This document shows, piece by piece, positions 53,437 to 62,569 of a DNA stretch of 64,000 nt. Under the pieces are notes generated by a model. The model worked only from the letters and a program-made list of their open reading frames with translations, ran no database searches and was not told where the DNA came from. Where the stretch lies: contig JAFXXQ010000046.1 in the NCBI GenBank assembly GCA_017542145.1, forward strand, positions 62,001 to 126,000, written 5' to 3'. Source of the DNA: Bacteroidaceae bacterium (GTDB lineage Bacteria > Bacteroidota > Bacteroidia > Bacteroidales > Bacteroidaceae). Position 1 is the first letter of the stretch. Every line of letters begins with the position of its first letter. A program made the position numbers and the translations under genes.

Positions 53437-53469
53437 TCATTCATCATTAATATTTTAATAAGGAAAACA

Positions 53470-54075
53470 ATGAAAAAAGTATTAACCATTCTAATCGCTC
53501 TTGCCAGCCTGAATTTAGTCGCGCAGACGGATAAGGACACGCAAGCACTTATTGACAAGGCTATCGCCCAATTTGAAAAGGACGGAGTTGAAATGAAAGG
53601 CGTTGTCTACGTTGGCGACGGGGCATTTAATCTTACGCTTAAAATGGATCACGAACGCTTCAATGCCAGCGTAGCTGACTTCGCCCTCTGGTTCGATGGC
53701 AAGACACAGTGGTTCTTACGTTCTAACGAACTATACATCTCTCAGCCGACGTCTGAGGAGCAGCAGGCCTTCAACCCCTACTTGCTCATGAAGAATGCCC
53801 AGAAGCATTTCGATATCCGTAAGACAGACGGCAAGCAACTCCCCAAAGGAGCCGTTGCAGGCTTGCAGCTCACTCCCCGCAATTACTCCGAGTTACAAGG
53901 CGCAAAGCTCTTCTTTGATAAGGACAACCGTCTTGTCTCTCTGCAAGCTAATCTTCAAAACGGCTATCATGCAGATGTTGACATCACTTCCTTTAAAAAC
54001 GGCATTAAATACGAGGCCAACACCTTCATCTGCAATCCCAAGGACTACGATGCCGATGTCATCGACATGAGATAA
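53470..54075 (+). CDS. LolA-like outer-membrane lipoprotein carrier
   Basis: 201 residues. Signal peptide about 1-18 (MKKVLTILIALASLNLVAQ). The remainder fits the LolA/LolB half-barrel (GVVYVGDGAFNLTLKMDHERF; WFDGKTQWFLRSNELYISQPT; LFFDKDNRLVSLQANLQNG). It would carry lipoproteins across the periplasm. Position between ftsK and trxB is conserved in Bacteroidales. Sequence similarity to LolA is weak, so the assignment leans on fold and context. Confidence 0.82.
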   Translation: MKKVLTILIALASLNLVAQTDKDTQALIDKAIAQFEKDGVEMKGVVYVGDGAFNLTLKMDHERFNASVADFALWFDGKTQWFLRSNELYISQPTSEEQQAFNPYLLMKNAQKHFDIRKTDGKQLPKGAVAGLQLTPRNYSELQGAKLFFDKDNRLVSLQANLQNGYHADVDITSFKNGIKYEANTFICNPKDYDADVIDMR

Positions 54076-54079
54076 CAAT

Positions 54080-55021
54080 ATGGAAAAGACAAAATGCCTT
54101 ATTATAGGTTCCGGCCCTGCCGGATATACGGCCGCCATCTATACGGGACGTGCTAACATCCCTACCCTTCTCTACGAAGGTCTGCAACCCGGCGGACAGC
54201 TCACGACAACCACCGAAGTGGAGAACTTCCCTGGCTATCCCGAAGGCGTGGACGGCACACAAATGATGGACGACCTGCGTCGGCAGGCGCTCCGCTTCGG
54301 ATGCGAGATTCGCGGCGGCATGACCGTCGAGGCCGACCTCTCGTCGGCACCCTACCACGTGACCATCGAGGACGGCACGGTCGTCGAGGCCGATACCATT
54401 ATTATTGCCACAGGCGCTACAGCCAAATACCTCGGACTGGAGGACGAAAAGAAATACGCTGGCATGGGCGTCAGCGCCTGTGCCACTTGCGACGGTTTTT
54501 TCTACCGTCGCAAGACGGTGGCGGTCGTGGGCGGCGGCGACACCGCCTGCGAAGAGGCTTCCTATCTGGCGGGATTAGCTGCAAAAGTCTATCTCGTCGT
54601 CCGCAAGAACTACCTCCGCGCTTCGGAAATCATGCAGAAGCGCGTATTCGATAATCCAAAAATTGAAGTCCTCTTTGAGCATAACGTAGAGGGGCTCTTT
54701 GGCACCGATGGCGTTGAAGGGGCTCATCTGGTGAAACGTCTCGGCCAGCCCGATGAGAGTCACTACGACCTCGCCATCGATGGTCTGTTCCTCGCCATCG
54801 GACATCGTCCTAACAGCGACATCTTCCGTCCCTACGTCAAGACGGACGAAACAGGCTACATCCTTACTGAAGCGGGCACTCCGCGAACAGGAATCCCTGG
54901 CGTCTTTGCCGCAGGTGACGTCTGCGACCCTCACTATCGTCAGGCCATCATCGCTGCCGGCAGCGGCGCCAAAGCCGGATTGGAGGTTGACCGCTATCTC
55001 TCGGAGAAAGGATTGAAGTAG
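54080..55021 (+). CDS. trxB: Thioredoxin-disulfide reductase
   Basis: 313 residues. FAD motif GSGPAGYTAAIYTGRA, redox pair in SACATCDGFFYR, NADPH motif VVGGGDTACEEA and C-terminal FAAGDVCDPHYRQ. Reduces thioredoxin with NADPH. It starts 4 bp after the lolA-like gene. Confidence 0.97.
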   Translation: MEKTKCLIIGSGPAGYTAAIYTGRANIPTLLYEGLQPGGQLTTTTEVENFPGYPEGVDGTQMMDDLRRQALRFGCEIRGGMTVEADLSSAPYHVTIEDGTVVEADTIIIATGATAKYLGLEDEKKYAGMGVSACATCDGFFYRRKTVAVVGGGDTACEEASYLAGLAAKVYLVVRKNYLRASEIMQKRVFDNPKIEVLFEHNVEGLFGTDGVEGAHLVKRLGQPDESHYDLAIDGLFLAIGHRPNSDIFRPYVKTDETGYILTEAGTPRTGIPGVFAAGDVCDPHYRQAIIAAGSGAKAGLEVDRYLSEKGLK

Positions 55022-55023
55022 AA

Positions 55024-55057
55024 AGGTTCGGGGTTAGAGGTTAGAGTTAAAGATTAA
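55024..55057 (+). repeat. Degenerate heptad repeat GGTTAGA
   Basis: 7-bp units (GGTTCGG, GGTTAGA, GGTTAGA, GTTAAAG) just after trxB. Confidence 0.5.
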
Positions 55058-55148
55058 CATAAAAAAAACGCCTCACCTTGCAACCTTTTGCCTTTCTCAA
55101 ACGTCAAACAACGAATTATAACAAAACAACTCATATTAAAAAACAAAA

Positions 55149-57986
55149 ATGAAGAAACTATTTCTTGCAGCAGCCCTGCTTATGGGGCTCGTAGTGAATG
55201 CTTCAGCACAAGGTCAGGGGGGCATGGGACCGATGCCCGTTGACCCGCAAGTACGTATCGGTCATCTCGACAACGGACTCACCTATTACATCCGTCACAA
55301 CGAGGAGCCTAAGAACCAGGCGCACTTCTACATCGCGCAGAAGGTCGGTTCCATCCTTGAAGAGGAGGACCAGCGCGGTCTCGCCCACTTCCTGGAGCAC
55401 ATGTGCTTCAACGGCAGCGAACATTTCAAAGGCAACGGCGTGGTGAAGTTCTGCGAGAAGATCGGCGTCCAGTTCGGTGCCGACCTCAACGCCTACACCA
55501 GCATCGACGAGACGGTCTATAACATCGACAACGTCCCCACGACTGATCCGACAAATATCGACTCGTGCCTCTACATCCTCTACGACTGGGCCAACGGCCT
55601 GTTGCTTGCGGACGACGACATCGACCACGAGCGTGGCGTCATCCACGAGGAGTGGCGTAGCCGTCAGAACGCCCAGATGCGTATGTACGAGCAGATTCTG
55701 CCCAAGATCTACCCCAACAACCGTTACGGACAGCGCATGCCCATCGGTCTGATGAGCGTCGTTGACAACTTCCCCTACAAGGCGCTGCGCGACTACTACG
55801 AGAAGTGGTATCGTCCCGACCTGCAGGGCATCGTCGTCGTTGGTGACATCAACGTCGATGAGGTGGAAGGCAAGATCAAGCAGATCTTCAGCCCCATCCC
55901 GAAGCCTGAGAACGCTGCCGAGCGCTACTATGTGCAAGTGGAGGACAACGATGAACCCATCATCGCCATTGCCAAGGATAAGGAGATGCAGAACGCCATC
56001 ACCTACATCTTCAACAAGCACGACGCCTTCCCCCGCGAGATGAAAAGCGACATGAGCTACCTCGTCATCAGTTATGCCCTCCTCATGGCCGACAACATGA
56101 TTTCCGACCGCCTGAGCGAAATCACTATGCAGGCCGAGCCTCCCTTCATGCAGGCTCAGATTGCTTTCCACGACGACTACTTCATCTCCAACACGAAGAG
56201 CGCCATCAACGGGATTGTCGTCACCTCAGAGGAGGGTGTTGCCAAGGGTGCTGCCGCCGTCTATCGCGAGATGCTGCGTGCCGTCCGCCACGGCTTCACC
56301 GCCAGCGAGTATGAGCGTGCCCGCGCCGACTACCTCACCCATCTGGAAAGCAACTACAACGAGCGCGACAAGACGAAGAGCGCCAGCTACTGCAGCGCCT
56401 ACGTCCGCCACTTCATCGACAACGACCCCATCCCCGGCATCGAGAACCGCTATGCCCTCATGAACCAGATTGCGCCGAACATCACCGTCGAGGTTATCAA
56501 CCAGTTAGTCGGACAGTTGATGAACGACAACAACCTCGTGGTGACCTGCATGCTGCCCGACAAGGAAGGTGTCACCTACCCCACCGAAGCTGAGCTGGCC
56601 AAGCTGTTTGCTGACGTTGCCGCTGAGGACATCGCCCCCTACGAGGACAAGGTGAGCGACGAACCCCTCATCTCCGCCACGCTGAAGCCCGGCAAGGTGA
56701 AGAAAGTGAAGGAGGACAAGTACGGCTACAAGAAGTTCACCCTCTCCAACGGCGCTACCGTCTATCTGAAGAGCACCGACTTCAAGGCCGACCAAATCCA
56801 TATGCGTGCCTTCAGCAAGGGCGGCACTTCACTCTACGACGACAGCGAGTACATCACCCTCGGCCGGTGCGACGACGTGGTGACCCTGGGAGGTGTCGGC
56901 AACTTCAGCGCCACCGAGCTCCAGAAAGCTCTCTCCGGCAAGAAGGTGTCGCTCAATACCTCCATCGCCGTTTACAACGAGGGCATGGCCGGCTTCACCA
57001 CCCCGAAGGACTTGGAGACGCTGCTCCAGCTCGCATGGCTGCGCTTCACCTCGCCCCGTCAGGACATGGAAGCCTACCAGTCGTACATCAACCGCAACAA
57101 GGCTTCTCTGCAGAACCAGGAACTCGACCCCATGAGCGCTCTGCAGGACACCATCGTCAGCACCCTCTATAACAACAAGCTCCGTGCCCGCCGCATGAAG
57201 CCCTGGATGCTCGATGAAATCAACTACGACCGCGCCATGCAGATTTATAAGGAGCGCTTCTCCGGTGCCGCCGACTTCATCTTCGTCTTCACCGGCAACA
57301 TCGACGAAGCCACTGCCCTGCCCCTCATCTGCAAGTACATCGGCAGCCTTCCGAAGGGAAAGAAGAAGGAGAACCCGAAGGACATCCACATGGACATCAC
57401 GCCCGGCAAGATCTCCAACGTCTTCGAGAGAGAGATGGAGGTGCCGCAGGCCACCTACCTGCAGGTGGTTGACGGCAGTTTCGACTACAACCTGAAGAAC
57501 AACCTCGCCCTCGACTTCGCCGGACAGATTCTCAACATCCTCTACACCGAGGAAATCCGCGAGAAGGAAGGCGGCACCTACGGCGTCAGCGTTGTGGCCC
57601 AGAGCAACAACATTCCGAAAGAGCGCGCCATCATGCAGATTGTCTTCCAGTGCGACCCCGACCGTCGCGAGTATCTCGGCGGCCGTGTGAAGGAGATTCT
57701 GGCTAAGTTTGCCGAAGAAGGACCTTCGGAGGAAAACCTGGCTAAGGTGAAGGAGCTGGCGGTGAAGCGCTATCAGGAGAACCTGCGCGAGAACAGTTAT
57801 TGGAGCGGACAGCTGATTGACTGGGTGTTCTACGGTTACGACTACGCCACCAACTACGAGCAGACCGTGGGCGCTATTACCGCCGACGATGTCCGTCTCG
57901 CCGTGAAGAACCTCCTCTCGCAGGGCAACGACATTGAAATCGTCATGTCCGGCAAAGCCAAGGCCGATGCCAAAGCAGGCGAATAG
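55149..57986 (+). CDS. M16-family zinc metallopeptidase (pitrilysin-like)
   Basis: 945 residues, two fused M16 halves. Signal peptide about 1-20. The N-terminal half has the inverted zinc motif in GLAHFLEHMCFNGS (HxxEH), with a downstream Glu in DHERGVIHEEW. The C-terminal half (from about 515) is catalytically silent as usual and contains YTEEIREKEGGTYGVSV. Periplasmic peptide degradation is likely. It is a single gene with a 127-bp gap after trxB. Confidence 0.93.
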   Translation: MKKLFLAAALLMGLVVNASAQGQGGMGPMPVDPQVRIGHLDNGLTYYIRHNEEPKNQAHFYIAQKVGSILEEEDQRGLAHFLEHMCFNGSEHFKGNGVVKFCEKIGVQFGADLNAYTSIDETVYNIDNVPTTDPTNIDSCLYILYDWANGLLLADDDIDHERGVIHEEWRSRQNAQMRMYEQILPKIYPNNRYGQRMPIGLMSVVDNFPYKALRDYYEKWYRPDLQGIVVVGDINVDEVEGKIKQIFSPIPKPENAAERYYVQVEDNDEPIIAIAKDKEMQNAITYIFNKHDAFPREMKSDMSYLVISYALLMADNMISDRLSEITMQAEPPFMQAQIAFHDDYFISNTKSAINGIVVTSEEGVAKGAAAVYREMLRAVRHGFTASEYERARADYLTHLESNYNERDKTKSASYCSAYVRHFIDNDPIPGIENRYALMNQIAPNITVEVINQLVGQLMNDNNLVVTCMLPDKEGVTYPTEAELAKLFADVAAEDIAPYEDKVSDEPLISATLKPGKVKKVKEDKYGYKKFTLSNGATVYLKSTDFKADQIHMRAFSKGGTSLYDDSEYITLGRCDDVVTLGGVGNFSATELQKALSGKKVSLNTSIAVYNEGMAGFTTPKDLETLLQLAWLRFTSPRQDMEAYQSYINRNKASLQNQELDPMSALQDTIVSTLYNNKLRARRMKPWMLDEINYDRAMQIYKERFSGAADFIFVFTGNIDEATALPLICKYIGSLPKGKKKENPKDIHMDITPGKISNVFEREMEVPQATYLQVVDGSFDYNLKNNLALDFAGQILNILYTEEIREKEGGTYGVSVVAQSNNIPKERAIMQIVFQCDPDRREYLGGRVKEILAKFAEEGPSEENLAKVKELAVKRYQENLRENSYWSGQLIDWVFYGYDYATNYEQTVGAITADDVRLAVKNLLSQGNDIEIVMSGKAKADAKAGE

Positions 57987-57990
57987 TTTT

Positions 57991-58052
57991 CTTTCATTGC
58001 GATGAAAAGATTGTTTCATCGCAATGGTTAAATGTTTTCATCGCGATGAAAA
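57991..58052 (+). repeat. Phased array F: CATYGCRATG cores at 22-bp spacing
   Basis: CATTGCGATG (57995), CATCGCAATG (58017) and CATCGCGATG (58039), exactly 22 bp apart. The last is a perfect palindrome. The flanks include TTTTCA and GGTTAAATG as in array A, so the two loci 57 kb apart belong to one family. It lies between the M16 and permease genes. Confidence 0.85.
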
Positions 58053-58098
58053 CAAAACAAAATCAAACGCTGAATCCGTAACCCCCTCATATACGCCT

Positions 58099-59604
58099 AT
58101 GAACAACCGTTTTGCAACATTACTCAAGGATATCCGCCAGCAGCGCAAGCTCAGCGCAAAGCGGCATCCCATGTACAAGAACAACAAGTTCGGCAAGTAC
58201 TTCATGTTCCTCTTTGCCCTCATCTGGGTAGGCTACCTTGTGCTGTTCGGCTTCCTACTCCCCGCTATCTTCCGTGAGGAGGTGCCCGGCATGGAGCCCT
58301 ACAACGTTCTGAACGGGGGGATGTGGTACATCTTCATCATTGACTTCCTCATGCGCTTCATGGGCCAAAAGCTGCCCGCAAGCGAGGTGAAGCCCTACGC
58401 CGTGCTGCCCGTCAGGAAGCGCGATGTGCTGGATTGCCACCTCCTGCTCAACGGAATTGATGCCTACAATTTCATCTGGATATTCCTGCTCCTGCCTTTC
58501 GGATGTATGACGCTCTGGAAGTTCTTCGGGCTTGGAGGATTGCTGGGATTCGTGCTCGGCTACCTGATTCTCATCATCGCCAACGGCTATTGGCACTCCA
58601 TCTGCCGCACGCTGATGAACGAGCACATCCTCTGGGTGCTGCTGCCCATTGCCGTCTACGGTGGCATCATCGCACTTATGGTAACGACGAAATGGCCCAA
58701 CACCATCGGTATGGAATGGGGCGAAGGTTTCATCAAATGGGAGCCGCTCGCGTTCCTTGCCGCCCTTGCCGTGCTGGCGCTGCTCTTCTGGCTGTGCCGC
58801 GTGATGCAGTTGCGTATCGTCGACAAGGAGATTGCCCGCACGAAGTCCACGAAGCTGAAGCACGTGCGCGACTATAAGTTTCTCGACCGCTTTGGCGAAA
58901 TCGGCGAATACCTGCGCCTGGAAATCAAGCTCCTTACCCGCAACAAGGTGCCCAAGGTACAATTCCGCACGGGACTCATTCTGATGATTATGTTCAGCGT
59001 GTTCCTTGCCTTTACCGAAGTATACGACGACAACTTCATGCGCTACTTCATCGCCATCTACAACTTCAGCGTGCTGGGCGTGATGGTGCTCTCGCAATGC
59101 ATGATGTTCGAGGGCAACTACCTCGACGGGCTGATGAGCCGCAAGGAGAGCATCCTATCGCTGCTGAAGGCGAAGTACTACCTCCAATGCGCCATCTGCG
59201 TGGTGCCCCTGCTCGTTATGATTGCCCCTGTGGTGAAGGGAAAACTTAGTGTGCTCGACATGTTTGCCGCGTTCTTCATTACCATAGGCTTTGTCTTCTT
59301 CATCATGTTCCAGCTGGCTGTTTACAACAAGAGCACCATGAACTTGAACGAAAAGGTGATGGGCCGCAACTCCACCAGCAACTGGTTCCAGACGATGCTC
59401 ATCATGGGCGGCTTCTTCCTGCCCGTGATACTGATTATGGCGCTCAATGCCATCTTCCCCGACGGACGTGTGTCCGTGTGGATTACACTTGTCATCGGCA
59501 TCGCCTTCACCCTTGCCCATCCCCTCTGGCTGCGCAACGTTTACAAGCGTTTCATGAAGCGCCGCTACGTCAACATGGCCGGCTTCCGCGCCTCGCGTCC
59601 TTAA
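58099..59604 (+). CDS. DUF5687-like ABC transporter permease
   Basis: 501 residues from ATG 58099 (MNNRFATLLKDIRQQRKL); the frame upstream to 58024 is repeat-derived. About ten to twelve TM helices, with a charged soluble stretch after the sixth. Resembles the DUF5687 permeases that pair with a following ATPase. The substrate is unknown. It is 37 bp upstream of the ATPase gene. Confidence 0.8.
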   Translation: MNNRFATLLKDIRQQRKLSAKRHPMYKNNKFGKYFMFLFALIWVGYLVLFGFLLPAIFREEVPGMEPYNVLNGGMWYIFIIDFLMRFMGQKLPASEVKPYAVLPVRKRDVLDCHLLLNGIDAYNFIWIFLLLPFGCMTLWKFFGLGGLLGFVLGYLILIIANGYWHSICRTLMNEHILWVLLPIAVYGGIIALMVTTKWPNTIGMEWGEGFIKWEPLAFLAALAVLALLFWLCRVMQLRIVDKEIARTKSTKLKHVRDYKFLDRFGEIGEYLRLEIKLLTRNKVPKVQFRTGLILMIMFSVFLAFTEVYDDNFMRYFIAIYNFSVLGVMVLSQCMMFEGNYLDGLMSRKESILSLLKAKYYLQCAICVVPLLVMIAPVVKGKLSVLDMFAAFFITIGFVFFIMFQLAVYNKSTMNLNEKVMGRNSTSNWFQTMLIMGGFFLPVILIMALNAIFPDGRVSVWITLVIGIAFTLAHPLWLRNVYKRFMKRRYVNMAGFRASRP

Positions 59605-59641
59605 ACCCATCCGATAATTCCTAATTCCTTATTATTAATAT

Positions 59642-60451
59642 ATGATTATTTCCATCAACAACCTTCATAAGAAATTCGGCAGCGTTATCGCCGCCAACAT
59701 CGACAGTTACCTCATCGGACACGGCGACATGGTGGGCCTCGTCGGCAACAACGGCGCCGGCAAGACCACGCTTTTCCGCCTCATCCTCGACCTCCTGAAG
59801 GCCGACGAAGGCAACGTTACAGTCAGTACCAACGACGGCTCACTCAACGATGCCGACGTCACCTCCACGGAGGAATGGAAGCGCCACACCGGCGCCTTCA
59901 TTGACGAGAGCTTCCTCATCGACTACCTTACGCCCGATGAGTACTTCGCCTTCCTCGGGCGTATGTTCGGCATGAAGAAGGAGGCTGTCAACGAACGTCT
60001 GGAGCACTTCCGCCCCTTCTTCAACGGCGAAATCCTGGGTGAGAAGAAGCTCATCCGCGACTACTCCATGGGCAACAAGCAGAAGATCGGTATCGTCAGC
60101 GCCATGCTCCATAGCCCTGAGCTGCTCATCCTCGACGAACCGTTCAACTTCCTTGACCCCTCCAGCCAAGCCATCATCAAGCACCTGCTGGCAGCCTATA
60201 ACCGCGAGACAGGAGCCACGGTGCTCATCTCGTCGCACAACCTCGACCATACCGTCGAAGTCTGTCCTCGCATCGCCCTGCTGGAGCACGGCGTCATCCT
60301 CCGCGATATAGCTAACGTCGAAGGCTCTGCCAAGACCGAACTTGACACCTACTTCGACGCCCCCGTCCAAGCCGCTGAAGCTACGGAAGTTCCTCAGCCG
60401 GAAACTCTGGAAGGCCCGGAAATACTTGAAAAGCCAGAAAACCCCGAATAA
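59642..60451 (+). CDS. ABC transporter ATP-binding protein
   Basis: 269 residues. Walker A GNNGAGKTTLFR, signature YSMGNKQKIGIVSAML (replacing LSGGQ), Walker B LLILDEPFNFLDP and His in ISSHNLDHT. The last ~30 residues are Glu/Pro-rich repeats (PETLEGPEILEKPENPE) of unknown use. Partner of the DUF5687 permease, forming an exporter of unknown cargo. It lies 15 bp before malQ. Confidence 0.92.
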   Translation: MIISINNLHKKFGSVIAANIDSYLIGHGDMVGLVGNNGAGKTTLFRLILDLLKADEGNVTVSTNDGSLNDADVTSTEEWKRHTGAFIDESFLIDYLTPDEYFAFLGRMFGMKKEAVNERLEHFRPFFNGEILGEKKLIRDYSMGNKQKIGIVSAMLHSPELLILDEPFNFLDPSSQAIIKHLLAAYNRETGATVLISSHNLDHTVEVCPRIALLEHGVILRDIANVEGSAKTELDTYFDAPVQAAEATEVPQPETLEGPEILEKPENPE

Positions 60452-60466
60452 CAACAATTCTTCATC

Positions 60467-62569
60467 ATGTTAACTTTCAGAATCCAATACTACACCCGCT
60501 GGGGTGAAGAATTACACCTTTCCATTGAGGGCAACGACTACCTCATGGATAACGACGGCCACGGCAACTGGTTCATCACCCTCCCCGCCCTTGAAGTGGG
60601 GAAAGCCGTTTCTTACATCTACTACGTCACCGAGCATGGCGGAATTACCCGCCGCGAATGGCGTGCCCACAAAGCCACCATCCCCCTTGACGGCGAAGTC
60701 ACCTTCAACGACTACTGGAAAGACCGACCCGATGCCCCTTTCTACAGCGAAGGCTTCACCCGTATTGTCGGAGCGGACAAAGTGTCCCATTGGCGTGGCA
60801 CAGGCGTCGCCATCCCTGTCTTCTCGCTACGCAGCAAGAAGAGCTTCGGCATCGGTGAGTTTGCCGACATCCCCCTCATGGTCGACTGGGCAGAGCGCAC
60901 CAGCATGTGCATCATCCAACTCCTGCCCGTCAACGACACCACGATGACACGCACATGGACAGACTCCTACCCCTACAACGCCAACTCCACCTTCGCCCTG
61001 CATCCTGCATATATCAACCTCGATGCCGTGGGCAAACTGAGCGACAAGGAGAGGATGAAGGAGTTCCACGCCCTGCAAAAGGAACTGAACGCCCTGCCGC
61101 AGATTGACTACGAACGCGTCACGAAGGCCAAGTGGGACTATCTGCGCCTCATTTATGCCGAGAAGGGAGCAAAGACGCTGTCTTCATCGGCTTTCAAAGC
61201 ATTCTTTAACGAAAACAACTATTGGCTGCGTCCCTATGCGGCGTTCTGCTATTTCCGCGACATGTTCGGAACGCCCGACTTCAATCGCTGGAAAAACGTC
61301 ACCTACAGCCCCGAGCTCATTGACAGCCTCGATGGCAATACCGACGTAGCCTTCCACTACTTCATCCAGTACCATCTGCACATCCAACTGAAGAAGGCTG
61401 TTGATTATGCCCATGCCCACGGCATCACCCTCAAAGGCGACATCCCCATCGGCATCAGCCGCACCAGCGTCGATGCGTGGGTCTATCCACACCTCTTCCA
61501 CATGAACGGTCAAGCCGGCGCTCCGCCCGATGCCTTTGCAACCGACGGACAGAACTGGGGATTCCCCACCTATAACTGGGAGGAGATGGCCAAGGACAAC
61601 TACCAATGGTTCCGCAACCGCTTCCAGAAGATGAGCGACTACTTCGATGCCTACCGCATCGACCATCTGCTGGGCTTCTTCCGCATCTGGGAGATTCCCA
61701 TCCGCTATCGATCAGGGCTCCTCGGCCACTTCAATCCTGCCATGCCTTACTCCACGGGCGAAATCTGCACCCGCCTTGGCATCACTATCGGCCAACTGAA
61801 CGCTCTCTCAACGCTCAATATCAACCATAAGCCCGAGACTGACGTCCTCTTCGTTCAAGACGAATACCGCGACGGCTACTTCCATCCCCGCATCTCAGGC
61901 TACGATGCACCCTGCTTCGAAACGCTCAATGAATGGCAGCAAGGAGCTTACCGCGAGTTGCACGAGGAGTATTTCTATCATCGCCACAACGACTTCTGGC
62001 GTGCCGAGGCCATGAAGAAACTGCCCGCGCTCATTGACAGCACCGACATGCTTGTCTGCGGCGAAGACCTCGGCATGATACCATCGTGTGTTCCCTCCGT
62101 CATGGACGAACTGCACATCCTCAGCCTGGAGATTCAGCAGATGCCCAAGGAATTGGGCGTAACCTTTGGCGACCCGGCCCGCTATCCCTATCACAGCGTC
62201 TGCACCACATCGTCGCACGATATGGCTAACATCCGCGCCTGGTGGGAAGAAGACTACAGCCTCACCCAGCGCTATTGGAACGAAATGCTTCACCACAAGG
62301 ATAAAGCACCCAAGAAGTGCGAACCGTGGATTTGCGAGGAGATTATCCGCTGCCACATGGCCAGCCCCTCTATGCTTGCCATCCTCCCCTTGCAGGACTG
62401 GCTGGGCATCGACAGTAAACTGCGCTATGCCGACCCCTTCGCCGAGCGCATCAACATCCCTGCCAATCCCCGCCACTACTGGCGCTATCGCATGCACCTC
62501 TTCCTCGAGGACCTTCTCAAGGATGAGGAATTCAACAATCGCGTCAAGGCCCTGGCAGAGAGAAATTAA
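60467..62569 (+). CDS. malQ: 4-alpha-glucanotransferase (GH77, DPE2-like, single CBM20)
   Basis: 700 residues. Transfers maltosyl units between glucans. Residues about 1-85 form one starch-binding CBM20-like domain (YYTRWGEELHLSIEG; WFITLPALEVGKAVSYIYYV). The GH77 barrel follows directly (GTGVAIPVFSLRSKKSFGIGEF), with nucleophile Asp in DAYRIDHLLGFFRIWEIP, acid/base Glu in VCGEDLGMIP and TTSSHDM. An insert between nucleophile and acid/base marks the DPE2 type. DPE2-like enzymes usually have two CBM20 domains and about 890-950 residues; the second is missing here. Confidence 0.93.
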   Translation: MLTFRIQYYTRWGEELHLSIEGNDYLMDNDGHGNWFITLPALEVGKAVSYIYYVTEHGGITRREWRAHKATIPLDGEVTFNDYWKDRPDAPFYSEGFTRIVGADKVSHWRGTGVAIPVFSLRSKKSFGIGEFADIPLMVDWAERTSMCIIQLLPVNDTTMTRTWTDSYPYNANSTFALHPAYINLDAVGKLSDKERMKEFHALQKELNALPQIDYERVTKAKWDYLRLIYAEKGAKTLSSSAFKAFFNENNYWLRPYAAFCYFRDMFGTPDFNRWKNVTYSPELIDSLDGNTDVAFHYFIQYHLHIQLKKAVDYAHAHGITLKGDIPIGISRTSVDAWVYPHLFHMNGQAGAPPDAFATDGQNWGFPTYNWEEMAKDNYQWFRNRFQKMSDYFDAYRIDHLLGFFRIWEIPIRYRSGLLGHFNPAMPYSTGEICTRLGITIGQLNALSTLNINHKPETDVLFVQDEYRDGYFHPRISGYDAPCFETLNEWQQGAYRELHEEYFYHRHNDFWRAEAMKKLPALIDSTDMLVCGEDLGMIPSCVPSVMDELHILSLEIQQMPKELGVTFGDPARYPYHSVCTTSSHDMANIRAWWEEDYSLTQRYWNEMLHHKDKAPKKCEPWICEEIIRCHMASPSMLAILPLQDWLGIDSKLRYADPFAERINIPANPRHYWRYRMHLFLEDLLKDEEFNNRVKALAERN

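Noticed and set aside
56829..58019. 396-residue open frame opposite the M16 peptidase
   Set aside because: Shadow reading of the C-terminal M16 half, with no start context or motif.
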